Shown here: positions 20,202-27,467 of the stretch, piece by piece
How positions within the stretch are numbered: position 1 is the stretch's first letter
Layout: every line of letters starts with the position of its first letter
Assembly (NCBI GenBank): GCA_030529845.1
Contig: JAUMWB010000001.1
Span: 248,001-312,000 of the forward strand
Direction: 5' to 3'
Length of the DNA stretch: 64,000 nucleotides
Source: Rothia sp. (in: high G+C Gram-positive bacteria)
Lineage (GTDB): Bacteria > Actinomycetota > Actinomycetes > Actinomycetales > Micrococcaceae
Notes under the pieces: model-generated
Told to the model about the DNA's origin: nothing
The model's database searches: none
The model's input: only the letters and a program-made list of their open reading frames with translations
Position numbers and translations under genes: made by a program

Positions 20202-21671
20202 ATGAGACGCGCAAAGATTGTTTGTACTATTGGCCCCGCAATTTCTGCACCCGAGAAGATTGCAGCGGCTATCGAAGCGGGCATGAACGTCGCCCGCCTG
20301 AACATGAGCCACGGTGACCACGAGGTTCACACCAACTCATACGCAACCATCCGCGAGCAGGCTGAAAAGCTTGGTCACAACGTCGCGATTCTCGCCGACC
20401 TTCAGGGCCCCAAGATTCGCCTCGAAACCTTCAAGAACGGCGCCGAGGTGCTCGAACCCGGTGATACCTTCAAGATCACCACTGAAGACGTTGAAGGCAC
20501 CAAGGAAATCTGCGGCACCACCTTCAAGGGCCTGCCCGGCGACGTCAAGCCCGGCGACACCCTGCTGATTGATGACGGCAAGATCCGCCTCGAAGCTATC
20601 GAGGTTAACGAGACCACCGTGACCACCCGCGTCATCGTCGGTGGCCCCATCTCCAACAACAAGGGCATCAACCTGCCCGGCGTTGCCGTCTCCATTCCCG
20701 CTCTGACCGAAAAGGACGAACGCGACCTGCGTTTCGCCCTGAACCTGGGCGTTGACATTATCGCTCTCTCCTTCGTCCGCTCCGGCGACGACATCCAGCG
20801 CGTTCACGAAATCATGGCAGAAGAGGGCCGCAAGATTGCCGTCATCGCCAAGATTGAAAAGCCCCAGGCTGTTGAAAACCTGCAGGACATCGTCGATAAG
20901 TTCGACGGCATCATGGTAGCCCGTGGCGATCTGGGTGTGGAATTCCCCCTCGAAGAGGTTCCCCTGGTACAGAAGCGCGCCATTGAACTGGCCCGCCGCT
21001 GGGCAAAGCCTGTTATCGTGGCAACCCAGGTGCTGGAAACCATGATTCAGAACCCCACCCCCACCCGTGCAGAGGCATCCGACTGCGCTAACGCTATCCT
21101 CGATGGCGCCGACGCCGTCATGCTCTCCGGTGAAACCTCAGTGGGTAAGTACCCCATCATCACCATCCAGACCATGGCTCGCATCATCAAGTCCACCGAA
21201 GAGCGCGGCCTCTTCCGCGTTCCCGAACTGGGCACCTCACCCCGCACCCGTGGCGGCGCTATCACCCGCGCTGCTGTGAACATCGCTGACCAGCTGGATG
21301 TTAAGTACATCGCTACTTTCACCCAGTCCGGTGACACCGCCCGCCGTCTGGCCCGCCTGCGTCCGGCCAAGCCCGTGCTGGCTCTGACCCCTGAGCCCTC
21401 CGTCCGCGCCTTCCTGTCCCTGCTGTGGGGAGTTGAAGCCGCTGTTTCACCCACCGCTAAGGACACCGACGAGATGACCGCCGTGGTTGACCGCTACATG
21501 CTAGCCAACGGCTTGGCTGAAGCCAACGACATGATTGTTATGGCAGCAGGTTCACCTCCCGGTGTTGCCGGCTCCACCAACACCGTCAAGGTCCACCGTG
21601 TTGGTGACCTTGATGACGCCGGCGCTGTGCTGCCTGAAGCTCGCGAAACCGTCGGTCCATTCACTGACTAA
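20202..21671 (+). CDS. pyk: pyruvate kinase
   Basis: Final glycolytic step: phosphoenolpyruvate and ADP to pyruvate and ATP. 489 aa, type with a C-terminal regulatory domain. Visible are KIVCTIGPA at the start, the KIEKPQAVENL catalytic lysine stretch, MVARGDLGVE metal site and the DAVMLSGET signature. The ATG at 20202 was preferred over the TTG one codon earlier because AAGG is eight bases before the ATG. A 17-bp terminator stem follows, so the gene is monocistronic. Confidence 0.97.
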   Translation: MRRAKIVCTIGPAISAPEKIAAAIEAGMNVARLNMSHGDHEVHTNSYATIREQAEKLGHNVAILADLQGPKIRLETFKNGAEVLEPGDTFKITTEDVEGTKEICGTTFKGLPGDVKPGDTLLIDDGKIRLEAIEVNETTVTTRVIVGGPISNNKGINLPGVAVSIPALTEKDERDLRFALNLGVDIIALSFVRSGDDIQRVHEIMAEEGRKIAVIAKIEKPQAVENLQDIVDKFDGIMVARGDLGVEFPLEEVPLVQKRAIELARRWAKPVIVATQVLETMIQNPTPTRAEASDCANAILDGADAVMLSGETSVGKYPIITIQTMARIIKSTEERGLFRVPELGTSPRTRGGAITRAAVNIADQLDVKYIATFTQSGDTARRLARLRPAKPVLALTPEPSVRAFLSLLWGVEAAVSPTAKDTDEMTAVVDRYMLANGLAEANDMIVMAAGSPPGVAGSTNTVKVHRVGDLDDAGAVLPEARETVGPFTD

Positions 21672-21700
21672 GGGATAAGTGGCTCCGTGAAGCCGCGCTG

Positions 21701-21745
21701 AGGGCCCCGCCACTTCAAGACCTGAAGTGGCGGGGCCCTTGTCTC
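21701..21745 (+). terminator. terminator of pyk
   Basis: Perfect 17-bp stem (21701-21717 with 21723-21739), loop of five, followed by a weak T-rich tail TTGTCTCT. Confidence 0.8.
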
Positions 21746-21760
21746 TATAGACTGGTTGAT

Positions 21761-22216
21761 ATGACAAATACTTTTCTCACTCGCTCCACCGTTATCGACG
21801 CGCCCCTTGAGCGCGTCCGCTCCCTGATTGAGGACCTGCACGCCTGGGAAAGCTGGTCGCCCTGGCAGGAACTAGACCCCGCCATGCAGCAGACCTACTC
21901 GGGTGCCGAGAGAGGTGTCGGCGCAAAGATGGCCTGGGCTGGTAACAAGAAGGCCGGTGAGGGCCGCATGACTGTAGTGACAGTGGAGGACAACCTGGTT
22001 CAGGTTGATATTGAATTCATCAAGCCCTGGGCTGCTAAGAACTGTAGCCACTTCAAGCTGCAGCCTACCGAGGGCGGTACCGCAGTTGCCTGGTCGATGA
22101 GCGGTGAGCAGAACCTGATGATGAAGGTAATGTTCAAGGTCTTTAATATGCAAAAGCGTATCGGTGCTGATTTTGAGCGCGGGCTGGCCCGCCTTAAGTC
22201 GGCAGCAGAGGGTTAG
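21761..22216 (+). CDS. SRPBCC (polyketide cyclase/START-like) protein
   Basis: 151 aa, single SRPBCC fold: N-terminal strand TRSTVIDAPLERVRSLIEDLHAWESWSPW is the family hallmark, and the central GVGAKMAWAGN and late AVAWSMSGEQNLMMKVMFK also fit. Such proteins bind hydrophobic ligands; the ligand is unknown here. The ATG follows a TAGACT box by seven bases with no Shine-Dalgarno site, so the mRNA is probably leaderless. Confidence 0.82.
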   Translation: MTNTFLTRSTVIDAPLERVRSLIEDLHAWESWSPWQELDPAMQQTYSGAERGVGAKMAWAGNKKAGEGRMTVVTVEDNLVQVDIEFIKPWAAKNCSHFKLQPTEGGTAVAWSMSGEQNLMMKVMFKVFNMQKRIGADFERGLARLKSAAEG

Positions 22217-22275
22217 GACGCCCGCCTCACCTAAGTTGCCTGTGGGGAAGTCCTTAACTACCCGCGCCCGTACCT

Positions 22276-22344
22276 GTGAGCGTGCACCAAATCGCCGAAC
22301 GTGCACCGGGCAAACACACGCTCAGCGATATCGCGCACGCTCAC
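22276..22344. repeat. long inverted repeat after the SRPBCC gene
   Basis: GTGAGCGTGC (22276-22285) is exactly complemented at 22335-22344, with further partial copies (ACGTGCACC, ACACGCTCA) inside. It has no T-run, so it is not an ordinary terminator. Nothing else is seen between 22217 and 22504. Confidence 0.5.
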
Positions 22345-22504
22345 TTATGAAGGCAGACAGCACAAGGGTTCTATTGGGGGGTATATGCAGAAAAGTGTGT
22401 CCCACCCCGGGAATTTTTGAGGTGGGCCTGAGTGCTGACGTCGGTGCAGGCTTGGCCAGGTACCGCCGGGGGTTTTCTCACAGTGCAACCACCCTCGCGT
22501 CAAC

Positions 22505-22540
22505 AAAAAACCCTCTCCTGTCAACAGGAGAGGGTTTGTG
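22505..22540 (-). terminator. terminator of tRNA-Leu (minus strand)
   Basis: 10-bp stem CCCTCTCCTG/CAGGAGAGGG with loop TCAA; on the minus strand it is followed by a run of T (the A-run at 22505-22510 on the plus strand). It sits 22 bp past the tRNA 3' end. Confidence 0.85.
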
Positions 22541-22561
22541 TCGCTCTGACGAGACCTTTTA

Positions 22562-22644
22562 TGGTGCCCAAGGTGGGACTCGAACCCACACTCCGAAGAA
22601 CCGCATTTTGAGTGCGGCGCGTCTGCCAATTCCGCCACTTGGGC
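22562..22644 (-). tRNA. tRNA-Leu (anticodon CAA)
   Basis: 83 nt including an encoded CCA at 22562-22564. Read on the minus strand it starts GCCCAAGTGGCGGAATTGG, has the anticodon stem-loop CCGCA-CTCAAAA-TGCGG (anticodon CAA, reading UUG), a long variable arm typical of leucine tRNAs, and the T arm GGGTTCGAGTCCC. The acceptor stem GCCCAAG/CTTGGGC is perfect. Confidence 0.97.
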
Positions 22645-22762
22645 AAGTGCGAAAGCTCTTCTACAATACACGCTTTTACCCGAGAAAAGCCAATCGAGTT
22701 CCTGCCTAGAAGAAAAGCCCCGCCCCCATGAACTAGCCCCCGAAAGTTGGACTGGTTGAATT

Positions 22763-22867
22763 CTAGACCGTCAGGGCTACCAAGGCCTGGCTCCGATACC
22801 CCATCGGAGCCAGGCCCTTTAATCGCTTCTGAAGCCTATCGTTGTTATACCAATAGATATAGTCATC
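22763..22867 (-). pseudogene. IS3 transposase OrfB, C-terminal remnant
   Basis: Only the last about 34 residues remain: DDYIYWYNNDRLQKRLKGLA and the run to the TAG stop, the standard end of IS3-family OrfB (YNNxRxxxxLKGLxPxxYR). Upstream of the DD the frame runs into unrelated AT-rich DNA, so the DDE catalytic domain is gone. The stop lies 10 bp inside the left terminal repeat, the usual spacing. Confidence 0.88.
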
Positions 22868-23081
22868 ACATATTTTTAGACAAGCATATGTGAAATACAC
22901 ACCACTCAATACCCAAGAAATTAATGCCGTGTCAAAAAAACTAAACCGCGTAAGCACTAGTCAGAGCTATATTTATTAAAATAATCTAAAATTAAGAGAA
23001 AACATACCTGAAGAGAGAGATTATAAGAGTAGAATTTGTCTCTGTCAGATACAACAAATCGCACCTTAAGGTTGACACCCC

Positions 23082-24059
23082 TTGGCTAACATCACTCGCA
23101 GAGACACCATGACCGCGGCAGCCTGGAGCGCACCAGCAATCCTAGCATCAGCCGCCATCCCTCAATACTCAGCATCCAAGACCACCCCCACCCTGGAGTA
23201 TGGCCTCTACGTCAGCACAGGCTTCAGCGGCTCCCGCGTAGGTCACGTCCAGTCTGGTGAAGGAACGGTCCCCGCACCCACCACCGTCGCTGGCTATTGG
23301 GAAGCCGTCAAAAACGGTCGAAGCCCCGAAGCTGACTTCAGCTGGAGCGATGCAACCTCAAGCATCACCAACAAACGCGCCCAATGGTACAGCAACGGCG
23401 AAGGCTCCTTCCCGCCCGTCACCAACGTAGATACCCCCGCCAAGGGAGCCTATGCCCCCACCAGCGGCTTCTGGTTCTCTGTACCCGTACCCTCCAACGA
23501 GGCACAGACCGGCAACGGATATATCCCCAACTCCACTGCCACCCTCAAGGCAGGGGCAACCTTCGTTACCGATGTTGTCATCAACATTCCTGCTCAGGCT
23601 GACTTCCTCCTTAACGGCAACAACCAGAGCAACACCGGCATCGTCATTAATAACTTCAACACTAAATGGAACACCCAGCGCACCGGCCCCATCGACGAGA
23701 AAAAAGCCATCGCTGATAACCACTTCATCTACTCCAAGATTGCCTCAACCTTTACCGCACCCAAGCCCACCGTCACCATCAACCCAGATGGCAGCGGCAC
23801 CCTACGCGGAACCATCACCGTAACCACAAACAGGGACACTAAGCTGACCTACGACAGCAAAACCAAGCGCTACTACGGTCAGGTCATCATTCTGCCAACG
23901 CTCTCTATCAACACCAACTACAGCAGCCCCAGCAGCTACTTTGAGCTCACCTCCCGCGTAGCCAGCGCACGGATTGACTACACCACCCCGCAGGACGGCT
24001 CATCATCCATCACCCTCACGGACGCCCTAAAGACCACCTCTTTCCTGCAAGGCTGGTAA
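23082..24059 (+). CDS. Tat-secreted protein of unknown function (passenger of IS3-type element)
   Basis: Not recognised beyond its export signal. 325 aa. The N-terminus (TRRDTMTAAAWSAPAILASA) has twin arginines and the AAWSAPAI hydrophobic stretch common in actinobacterial surface proteins, with likely cleavage after the SAS near residue 32. The mature part is rich in Ser, Thr, Asn and aromatic residues, predicted mostly beta, with no cysteine pair, LPXTG or membrane anchor. The TTG start at 23082 has TAAGG ten bases before it. About 220 bp of AT-rich DNA lies upstream. Its position inside IS ends and opposite orientation to the transposase remnants mark it as cargo. Confidence 0.75.
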   Translation: MANITRRDTMTAAAWSAPAILASAAIPQYSASKTTPTLEYGLYVSTGFSGSRVGHVQSGEGTVPAPTTVAGYWEAVKNGRSPEADFSWSDATSSITNKRAQWYSNGEGSFPPVTNVDTPAKGAYAPTSGFWFSVPVPSNEAQTGNGYIPNSTATLKAGATFVTDVVINIPAQADFLLNGNNQSNTGIVINNFNTKWNTQRTGPIDEKKAIADNHFIYSKIASTFTAPKPTVTINPDGSGTLRGTITVTTNRDTKLTYDSKTKRYYGQVIILPTLSINTNYSSPSSYFELTSRVASARIDYTTPQDGSSSITLTDALKTTSFLQGW

Positions 24060-24076
24060 ACCCCCATCTACAGGCT

Positions 24077-24112
24077 GTGGCGGTCAGTTCCCCAACTGAC
24101 CGCCACTTTCTT
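24077..24112 (+). terminator. terminator of the passenger gene
   Basis: Perfect 13-bp stem GTGGCGGTCAGTT/AACTGACCGCCAC with loop CCCC, then TTTCTT. Confidence 0.9.
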
Positions 24113-24252
24113 ATACCCCCCTATACTGGATAGCTGATACCACAAGCCGCCCAAGCGGCACCCATAGACCCAGTAGCAGAAAAGACCACATGGAAACCAA
24201 TAAATAAAAAGCAGACCTGGCAGATAAGGCACAGCGCACCGCAGCAGGTGAA

Positions 24253-24486
24253 GACCTCTTTAACGTCGTAGGGGTAGTGCTGTTTGGTTGGTTTTTCCAT
24301 AGGGCATAGTGTGCTATGGAGTTTGTAGCGGCGTTCGAGTGCTTCTGCGGCGTAGCGGGAGATGTTGAGTTCTCTGGCTGCTGCTTTGCTTCCTGTGTCT
24401 TGTTGGAGGAGGTGGATGAGTTGTTCTCGTTGGTGTTGGGTGAGTGAGCTTCGTGCTCGTATAGGAGATGCTCCCCATTGGTTGGT
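24253..24486 (-). pseudogene. IS3 transposase OrfA, N-terminal remnant
   Basis: About 78 residues of a helix-turn-helix OrfA: RARSSLTQHQREQLIHLLQQ, then SKAAARELNISRYAAEALER and MEKPTKQHYPYDVKEV, where a second DNA-binding unit begins and homology ends. No start codon remains at the expected place (the frame runs ATA GTC ACC before TNQWGA). Beyond the breakpoint the frame continues into unrelated sequence to 24121. Confidence 0.8.
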
Positions 24487-24652
24487 GACTATTTTTTTAG
24501 TAGTCCAACTTATGCGGAGCAGTTCACCATTATGATAGGGAACAGAGAGGGTACTCACCGTCACCTGTTGCATGCACGCCCACAAGGTTATGCGCGTGCG
24601 AAAATAGATAGTGAACCTCAACCAAACGCTGAATTGACCTAAGGAGCAGGGT

Positions 24653-25267
24653 ATGTCAGAGCAGACCACCCAGGAGCCCGAGAACCACGATCAGCAGCCC
24701 GCACGCACCGTCGTCGTCGCTGAAGACGAGGCGCTGATTCGCCTCGACATCGTCGAAATCCTCAAAGACCAGGGCTTTAACGTCATCGCCGAAACCGATA
24801 ACGGTAAAAAGGCTGTAGAACTGGCCGAAGAGCACCGTCCTGACCTGGTCCTCATGGATGTCAACATGCCGATCATGGACGGTATCGAAGCAGCGGGTCA
24901 GATTAGCGAGCAGCAGCTGGCCCCGGTCGTCCTGCTCACCGCCTTCAGCCAGAAAGAGCTGGTGGACCGCGCCACTGAGGCAGGTGCCATGGCCTACGTG
25001 GTCAAGCCCTTCACCCCCAACGACCTCATCCCTGCTATCGAGGTGGCCATCAGCCGCTACGAGCAGATTCGGGCTCTCCAAGACGAAGTCACCAGCATCA
25101 AGGAGCAGTTTGAGACCCGCAAGCTGGTTGACCGCGCTAAGTCCCTGCTGATGACCAAGATGGGCCTCAGTGAGCCTGAGGCCTTCCGCTGGATTCAGAA
25201 GACCTCCATGGACCGCCGTCTATCTATGCGAGAGGTGGCAGAAACCATCGTCAAGCAGGTGCAGTAG
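24653..25267 (+). CDS. pdtaR: ANTAR-domain response regulator
   Basis: 204-aa two-component response regulator that acts as an RNA-binding antiterminator. The receiver domain shows the acidic pair (AEDEALIRLD), the phospho-acceptor in LVLMDVNMPIMDG, and the conserved Thr and Lys (LLTAF, YVVKPF). The C-terminal ANTAR domain is clear: KLVDRAKSLLMTKMGLSEPEAFRWIQ followed by RRLSMREVAE. AAGGAG precedes the ATG. The partner histidine kinase (PdtaS type) is not in this window. The gene is immediately downstream of the IS3-type element. Confidence 0.92.
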   Translation: MSEQTTQEPENHDQQPARTVVVAEDEALIRLDIVEILKDQGFNVIAETDNGKKAVELAEEHRPDLVLMDVNMPIMDGIEAAGQISEQQLAPVVLLTAFSQKELVDRATEAGAMAYVVKPFTPNDLIPAIEVAISRYEQIRALQDEVTSIKEQFETRKLVDRAKSLLMTKMGLSEPEAFRWIQKTSMDRRLSMREVAETIVKQVQ

Positions 25268-25290
25268 GGGAGTACCCCGCAGCCTATAGC

Positions 25291-25330
25291 AAAGCCCGCC
25301 CCGGCCGTGAAGCTGGAGCGGGCTTTACTT
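25291..25330 (+). terminator. terminator of pdtaR
   Basis: AAAGCCCGC at 25291-25299 pairs with 25318-25326; T-rich tail ACTTTG. Confidence 0.75.
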
Positions 25331-25343
25331 TGCTGAAAATGAG

Positions 25344-25387
25344 GGGGCGGACGCCTGCTGGTGGGGTAGGCGTCCGCCCCTTCTTTC
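25344..25387. terminator. second hairpin, probably bidirectional
   Basis: Perfect 13-bp stem GGGGCGGACGCCT (25344-25356) with 25368-25380, followed by TTCTTTC on the plus strand and CTCATTTTC on the minus strand. It can end both pdtaR and the convergent small-protein gene. The stem is made of the GCGGACG motif that is frequent in this window. Confidence 0.75.
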
Positions 25388-25393
25388 GTGGTG

Positions 25394-25564
25394 CTAGAGG
25401 GCGTCCTGGTGGTCGCTCTTAGTTCCGATTCCCCAGAGGGTGATAGCTGCACTCACTGTGACAGCTGCCCACCAGAGACCGCCTTGACTTAGGGCCGTCA
25501 CGGTGAAAATCAGGGTCAGGACCAGGAAGATGTTGCCGATGAGTGTACGGCGTGCTGCGGTCAT
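25394..25564 (-). CDS. 56-aa membrane protein downstream of the DAACS transporter
   Basis: Starts MTAARRTLIGNIFLVLTLIF and ends GTKSDHQDAL. It has two predicted membrane segments (about residues 8-24 and 29-44) joined by a tight loop. A good ribosome site (GAAAGG, eight bases before the ATG) and 24 bp of spacing after the transporter stop suggest co-transcription with it. No family recognised; it could be a transporter-associated small protein, but that is inference. Confidence 0.65.
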   Translation of the reverse strand: MTAARRTLIGNIFLVLTLIFTVTALSQGGLWWAAVTVSAAITLWGIGTKSDHQDAL

Positions 25565-25588
25565 GGTGGGCCTTTCGTGTGCTTAGAG

Positions 25589-26857
25589 TTAGTGGGCTGC
25601 TGCCAGGCTGCCTTCGCGCTCGTCGGCTTCGGGCAGGTCGTCCTCGTCCGCGCCGAAGGCCTTAGCAAGGCGCTCTGTGAGGGATGCGATAGCGGCGTCA
25701 CCGGTGACGTTGGTGGCGGTGCCGAAGGAGTCCTGAGCCAGGTAGAGGGCAATCATCAGGGCAATCATGGACTCGTCGAAGCCCAGCATGGACTGGAGCA
25801 GGCCGATAGCGGTCATGACTGCACCACCGGGGACGCCGGGGGCGGCAACCATCATCAGGCCCAGAACCAGTACCACGGGAATCATGGCGGTGAAGCTCAG
25901 GGAGCCGCTGGTCATGTACACCACGGCTACCGCGCAGGAGGTAATGGTGATCATGGAGCCTGAGAGATGGATGGTGGCGCACAGGGGGATAGCGAAGTCC
26001 ACAATCTTGCCCTTGATACCCACGTTCTTAGCTGAGGCTACAGTTACGGGGATGGTGGCGGCCGATGACTGGGTGCCGATAGCGGTGAAGTAGGCGGGCA
26101 GCATGCCGCGCAGCATGGTGATGGGGTTGCGTTTGGTGGCAGCACCGGCAACGGTGTACTGGATAGCCAGCATGACCCAGTGCAGCAAGATGACCATGAT
26201 GAAGACCTTGCCGAAGACCGCAAGAATCTGGCCGACCTGGCCGGCCATGGTCATGTTGGCAAAGACACCCACGATGTGGACGGGTAGCAGGGGAATGATG
26301 ACGTAACCCAGGAGCTTTTCGATGATGGTTTGGAAGTCCTGGAAGAGGTTCAGCATGTTCTTGCTGTTCAGGGCGGTGATGCCCAGGCCCATGATGAAGG
26401 CCAGAATTAGGGCGCTCATGACCGACATGATGGGGTCAAGAGTGAATTCCAGGTAGCCGGCAGAGAGGGCTTCTTCAGGGTTCTCGAAGGCAGTGAGCTG
26501 CTGGCCCTTGAGGATGATGGGGTAAATGAAGTGGGCCACGGTTACGGCAAGGAAGCCCGCTGCGATGGAGGAGGTGTAGGCCAGCCCCACGGTGGTGCCC
26601 AGCAGCTTGCCTGCTCCCTTGGCCAGTGAGCCGATACCGGGGACGATGAAGCCGATGATGATCAGCGGAATCGCGAAGCTCAAGAAGGCACTAAAAATAG
26701 TGGAGAAGGAGACGAAGAGCTGGACGACGAAGTCGGTGGGAATGGAGGTTCCCAGGGCGTCGTTGATGCCGGAGATGAGGCCGGGGGTGAAGGCACCGAT
26801 GAGGATACCGCCGATGATAGCGACGATAATCCACACGAGCAGAGGAATCTTCTTCAT
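25589..26857 (-). CDS. dicarboxylate/amino acid:cation symporter (DAACS family)
   Basis: 422-aa membrane transporter that takes up dicarboxylates or acidic/neutral amino acids with Na+ or H+. N-terminal KKIPLLVWIIVAIIGGILIG, the first re-entrant loop AIGTQSSAATIPVTV (serine-rich loop of GltP/SstT/DctA), and the second region PGVPGGAVMTAIGLL, ending with the substrate-site run FGTATNVTGDAAIASL, establish the family. Substrate is not decided by the sequence. Preceded by AAGGAACCCC before the ATG. Confidence 0.88.
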   Translation of the reverse strand: MKKIPLLVWIIVAIIGGILIGAFTPGLISGINDALGTSIPTDFVVQLFVSFSTIFSAFLSFAIPLIIIGFIVPGIGSLAKGAGKLLGTTVGLAYTSSIAAGFLAVTVAHFIYPIILKGQQLTAFENPEEALSAGYLEFTLDPIMSVMSALILAFIMGLGITALNSKNMLNLFQDFQTIIEKLLGYVIIPLLPVHIVGVFANMTMAGQVGQILAVFGKVFIMVILLHWVMLAIQYTVAGAATKRNPITMLRGMLPAYFTAIGTQSSAATIPVTVASAKNVGIKGKIVDFAIPLCATIHLSGSMITITSCAVAVVYMTSGSLSFTAMIPVVLVLGLMMVAAPGVPGGAVMTAIGLLQSMLGFDESMIALMIALYLAQDSFGTATNVTGDAAIASLTERLAKAFGADEDDLPEADEREGSLAAAH

Positions 26858-26962
26858 GGGGTTCCTTGGTGTTGTGTGGTCTTGTGTGCGTTTGCACGGA
26901 CTGCCAGTTTATCAGGACGCCGTCAGCAACGCCCGGAGATAGGGGGGGGCGGATGCCGGTGG

Positions 26963-27391
26963 TTAGGGTAGGTCGATGATGTTATTGGTAATGCGGGCGG
27001 TGGCAATGAGCTTGCCCGCCTCGTCGGTAATATCAATGGCATGGACGCAGACGGTGCGGCCCAGCTTGACTGCCCGGCAGGTTGCGGTGACGGTGCCTGA
27101 GTGTACTGGACGCAGGTGGGTAATGTTCAGATCAACACCTACAGCCGCCTTCTTCTGCTCGGCCACCGACAGAAAGGCTGAGATAGAACCCAGTGTCTCT
27201 GCCAGGGCTGCTGAGGCACCACCGTGAAGTAGACCTACCGGTTGGGTGTTACCCTCGACCGGCATGGTGGCGACGGTCAGTTCTGGAGACGCCTCCAGAA
27301 TGGTAATGCCTAGCTTCTGCGCCAGGGCCCCAGCCCCTAGCCTTTCAAGTATCTGCTGGTGGCGGGCGTCCTGCTCCTGGCTCTGGCTCAC
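26963..27391 (-). CDS. PaaI-type hotdog thioesterase
   Basis: 142-aa acyl-CoA thioesterase fold. The signature GLLHGGASAALAETLGS has the hotdog helix with the catalytic acidic residue, followed by VGVDLNITHLRPVHSGTV and a final strand GKLIATARITN. Such proteins hydrolyse aryl- or DHNA-CoA (menaquinone path) or detoxify phenylacetyl-CoA; without men genes nearby no choice is made. It is divergent from polA, a neighbour relation I recall from other Actinobacteria. Confidence 0.85.
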   Translation of the reverse strand: MSQSQEQDARHQQILERLGAGALAQKLGITILEASPELTVATMPVEGNTQPVGLLHGGASAALAETLGSISAFLSVAEQKKAAVGVDLNITHLRPVHSGTVTATCRAVKLGRTVCVHAIDITDEAGKLIATARITNNIIDLP

Positions 27392-27467
27392 GGGTGCTCC
27401 TTAAGAAAATAGGGGGAGATTGTCTGCTTTCAATCCTAGGGTAGGGGCAGACGGTAGGATGGTAGGC

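Larger units (their letters stand above)
22729..24526 (-). mobile_element. IS3-family element with transposase core replaced by a passenger gene
   Basis: Both ends are 25-bp imperfect inverted repeats (19 of 25 match) starting TGAACT and ending AAGTTGGACT, at 22729-22753 and 24502-24526. They are flanked by a 3-bp direct repeat CCA (22726-22728 and 24527-24529), as expected for IS3-family target duplication. Just inside the left end is the C-terminus of orfB and just inside the right end the N-terminus of orfA, both on the minus strand in correct order. Between them, instead of the catalytic core, is a plus-strand gene for a Tat-secreted protein with its own terminator. Movement would need transposase supplied in trans. 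Confidence 0.85.

Noticed and set aside
22164..22709. 181-codon open frame running across the tRNA-Leu region
   Set aside because: It overlaps the SRPBCC gene, a terminator and the tRNA gene on the other strand; chance frame.
24121..24669. Whole 182-codon minus-strand frame as one gene
   Set aside because: Only 24253-24486 is transposase OrfA; the upstream start overlaps pdtaR, lies outside the IS end, and the tail is unrelated sequence.
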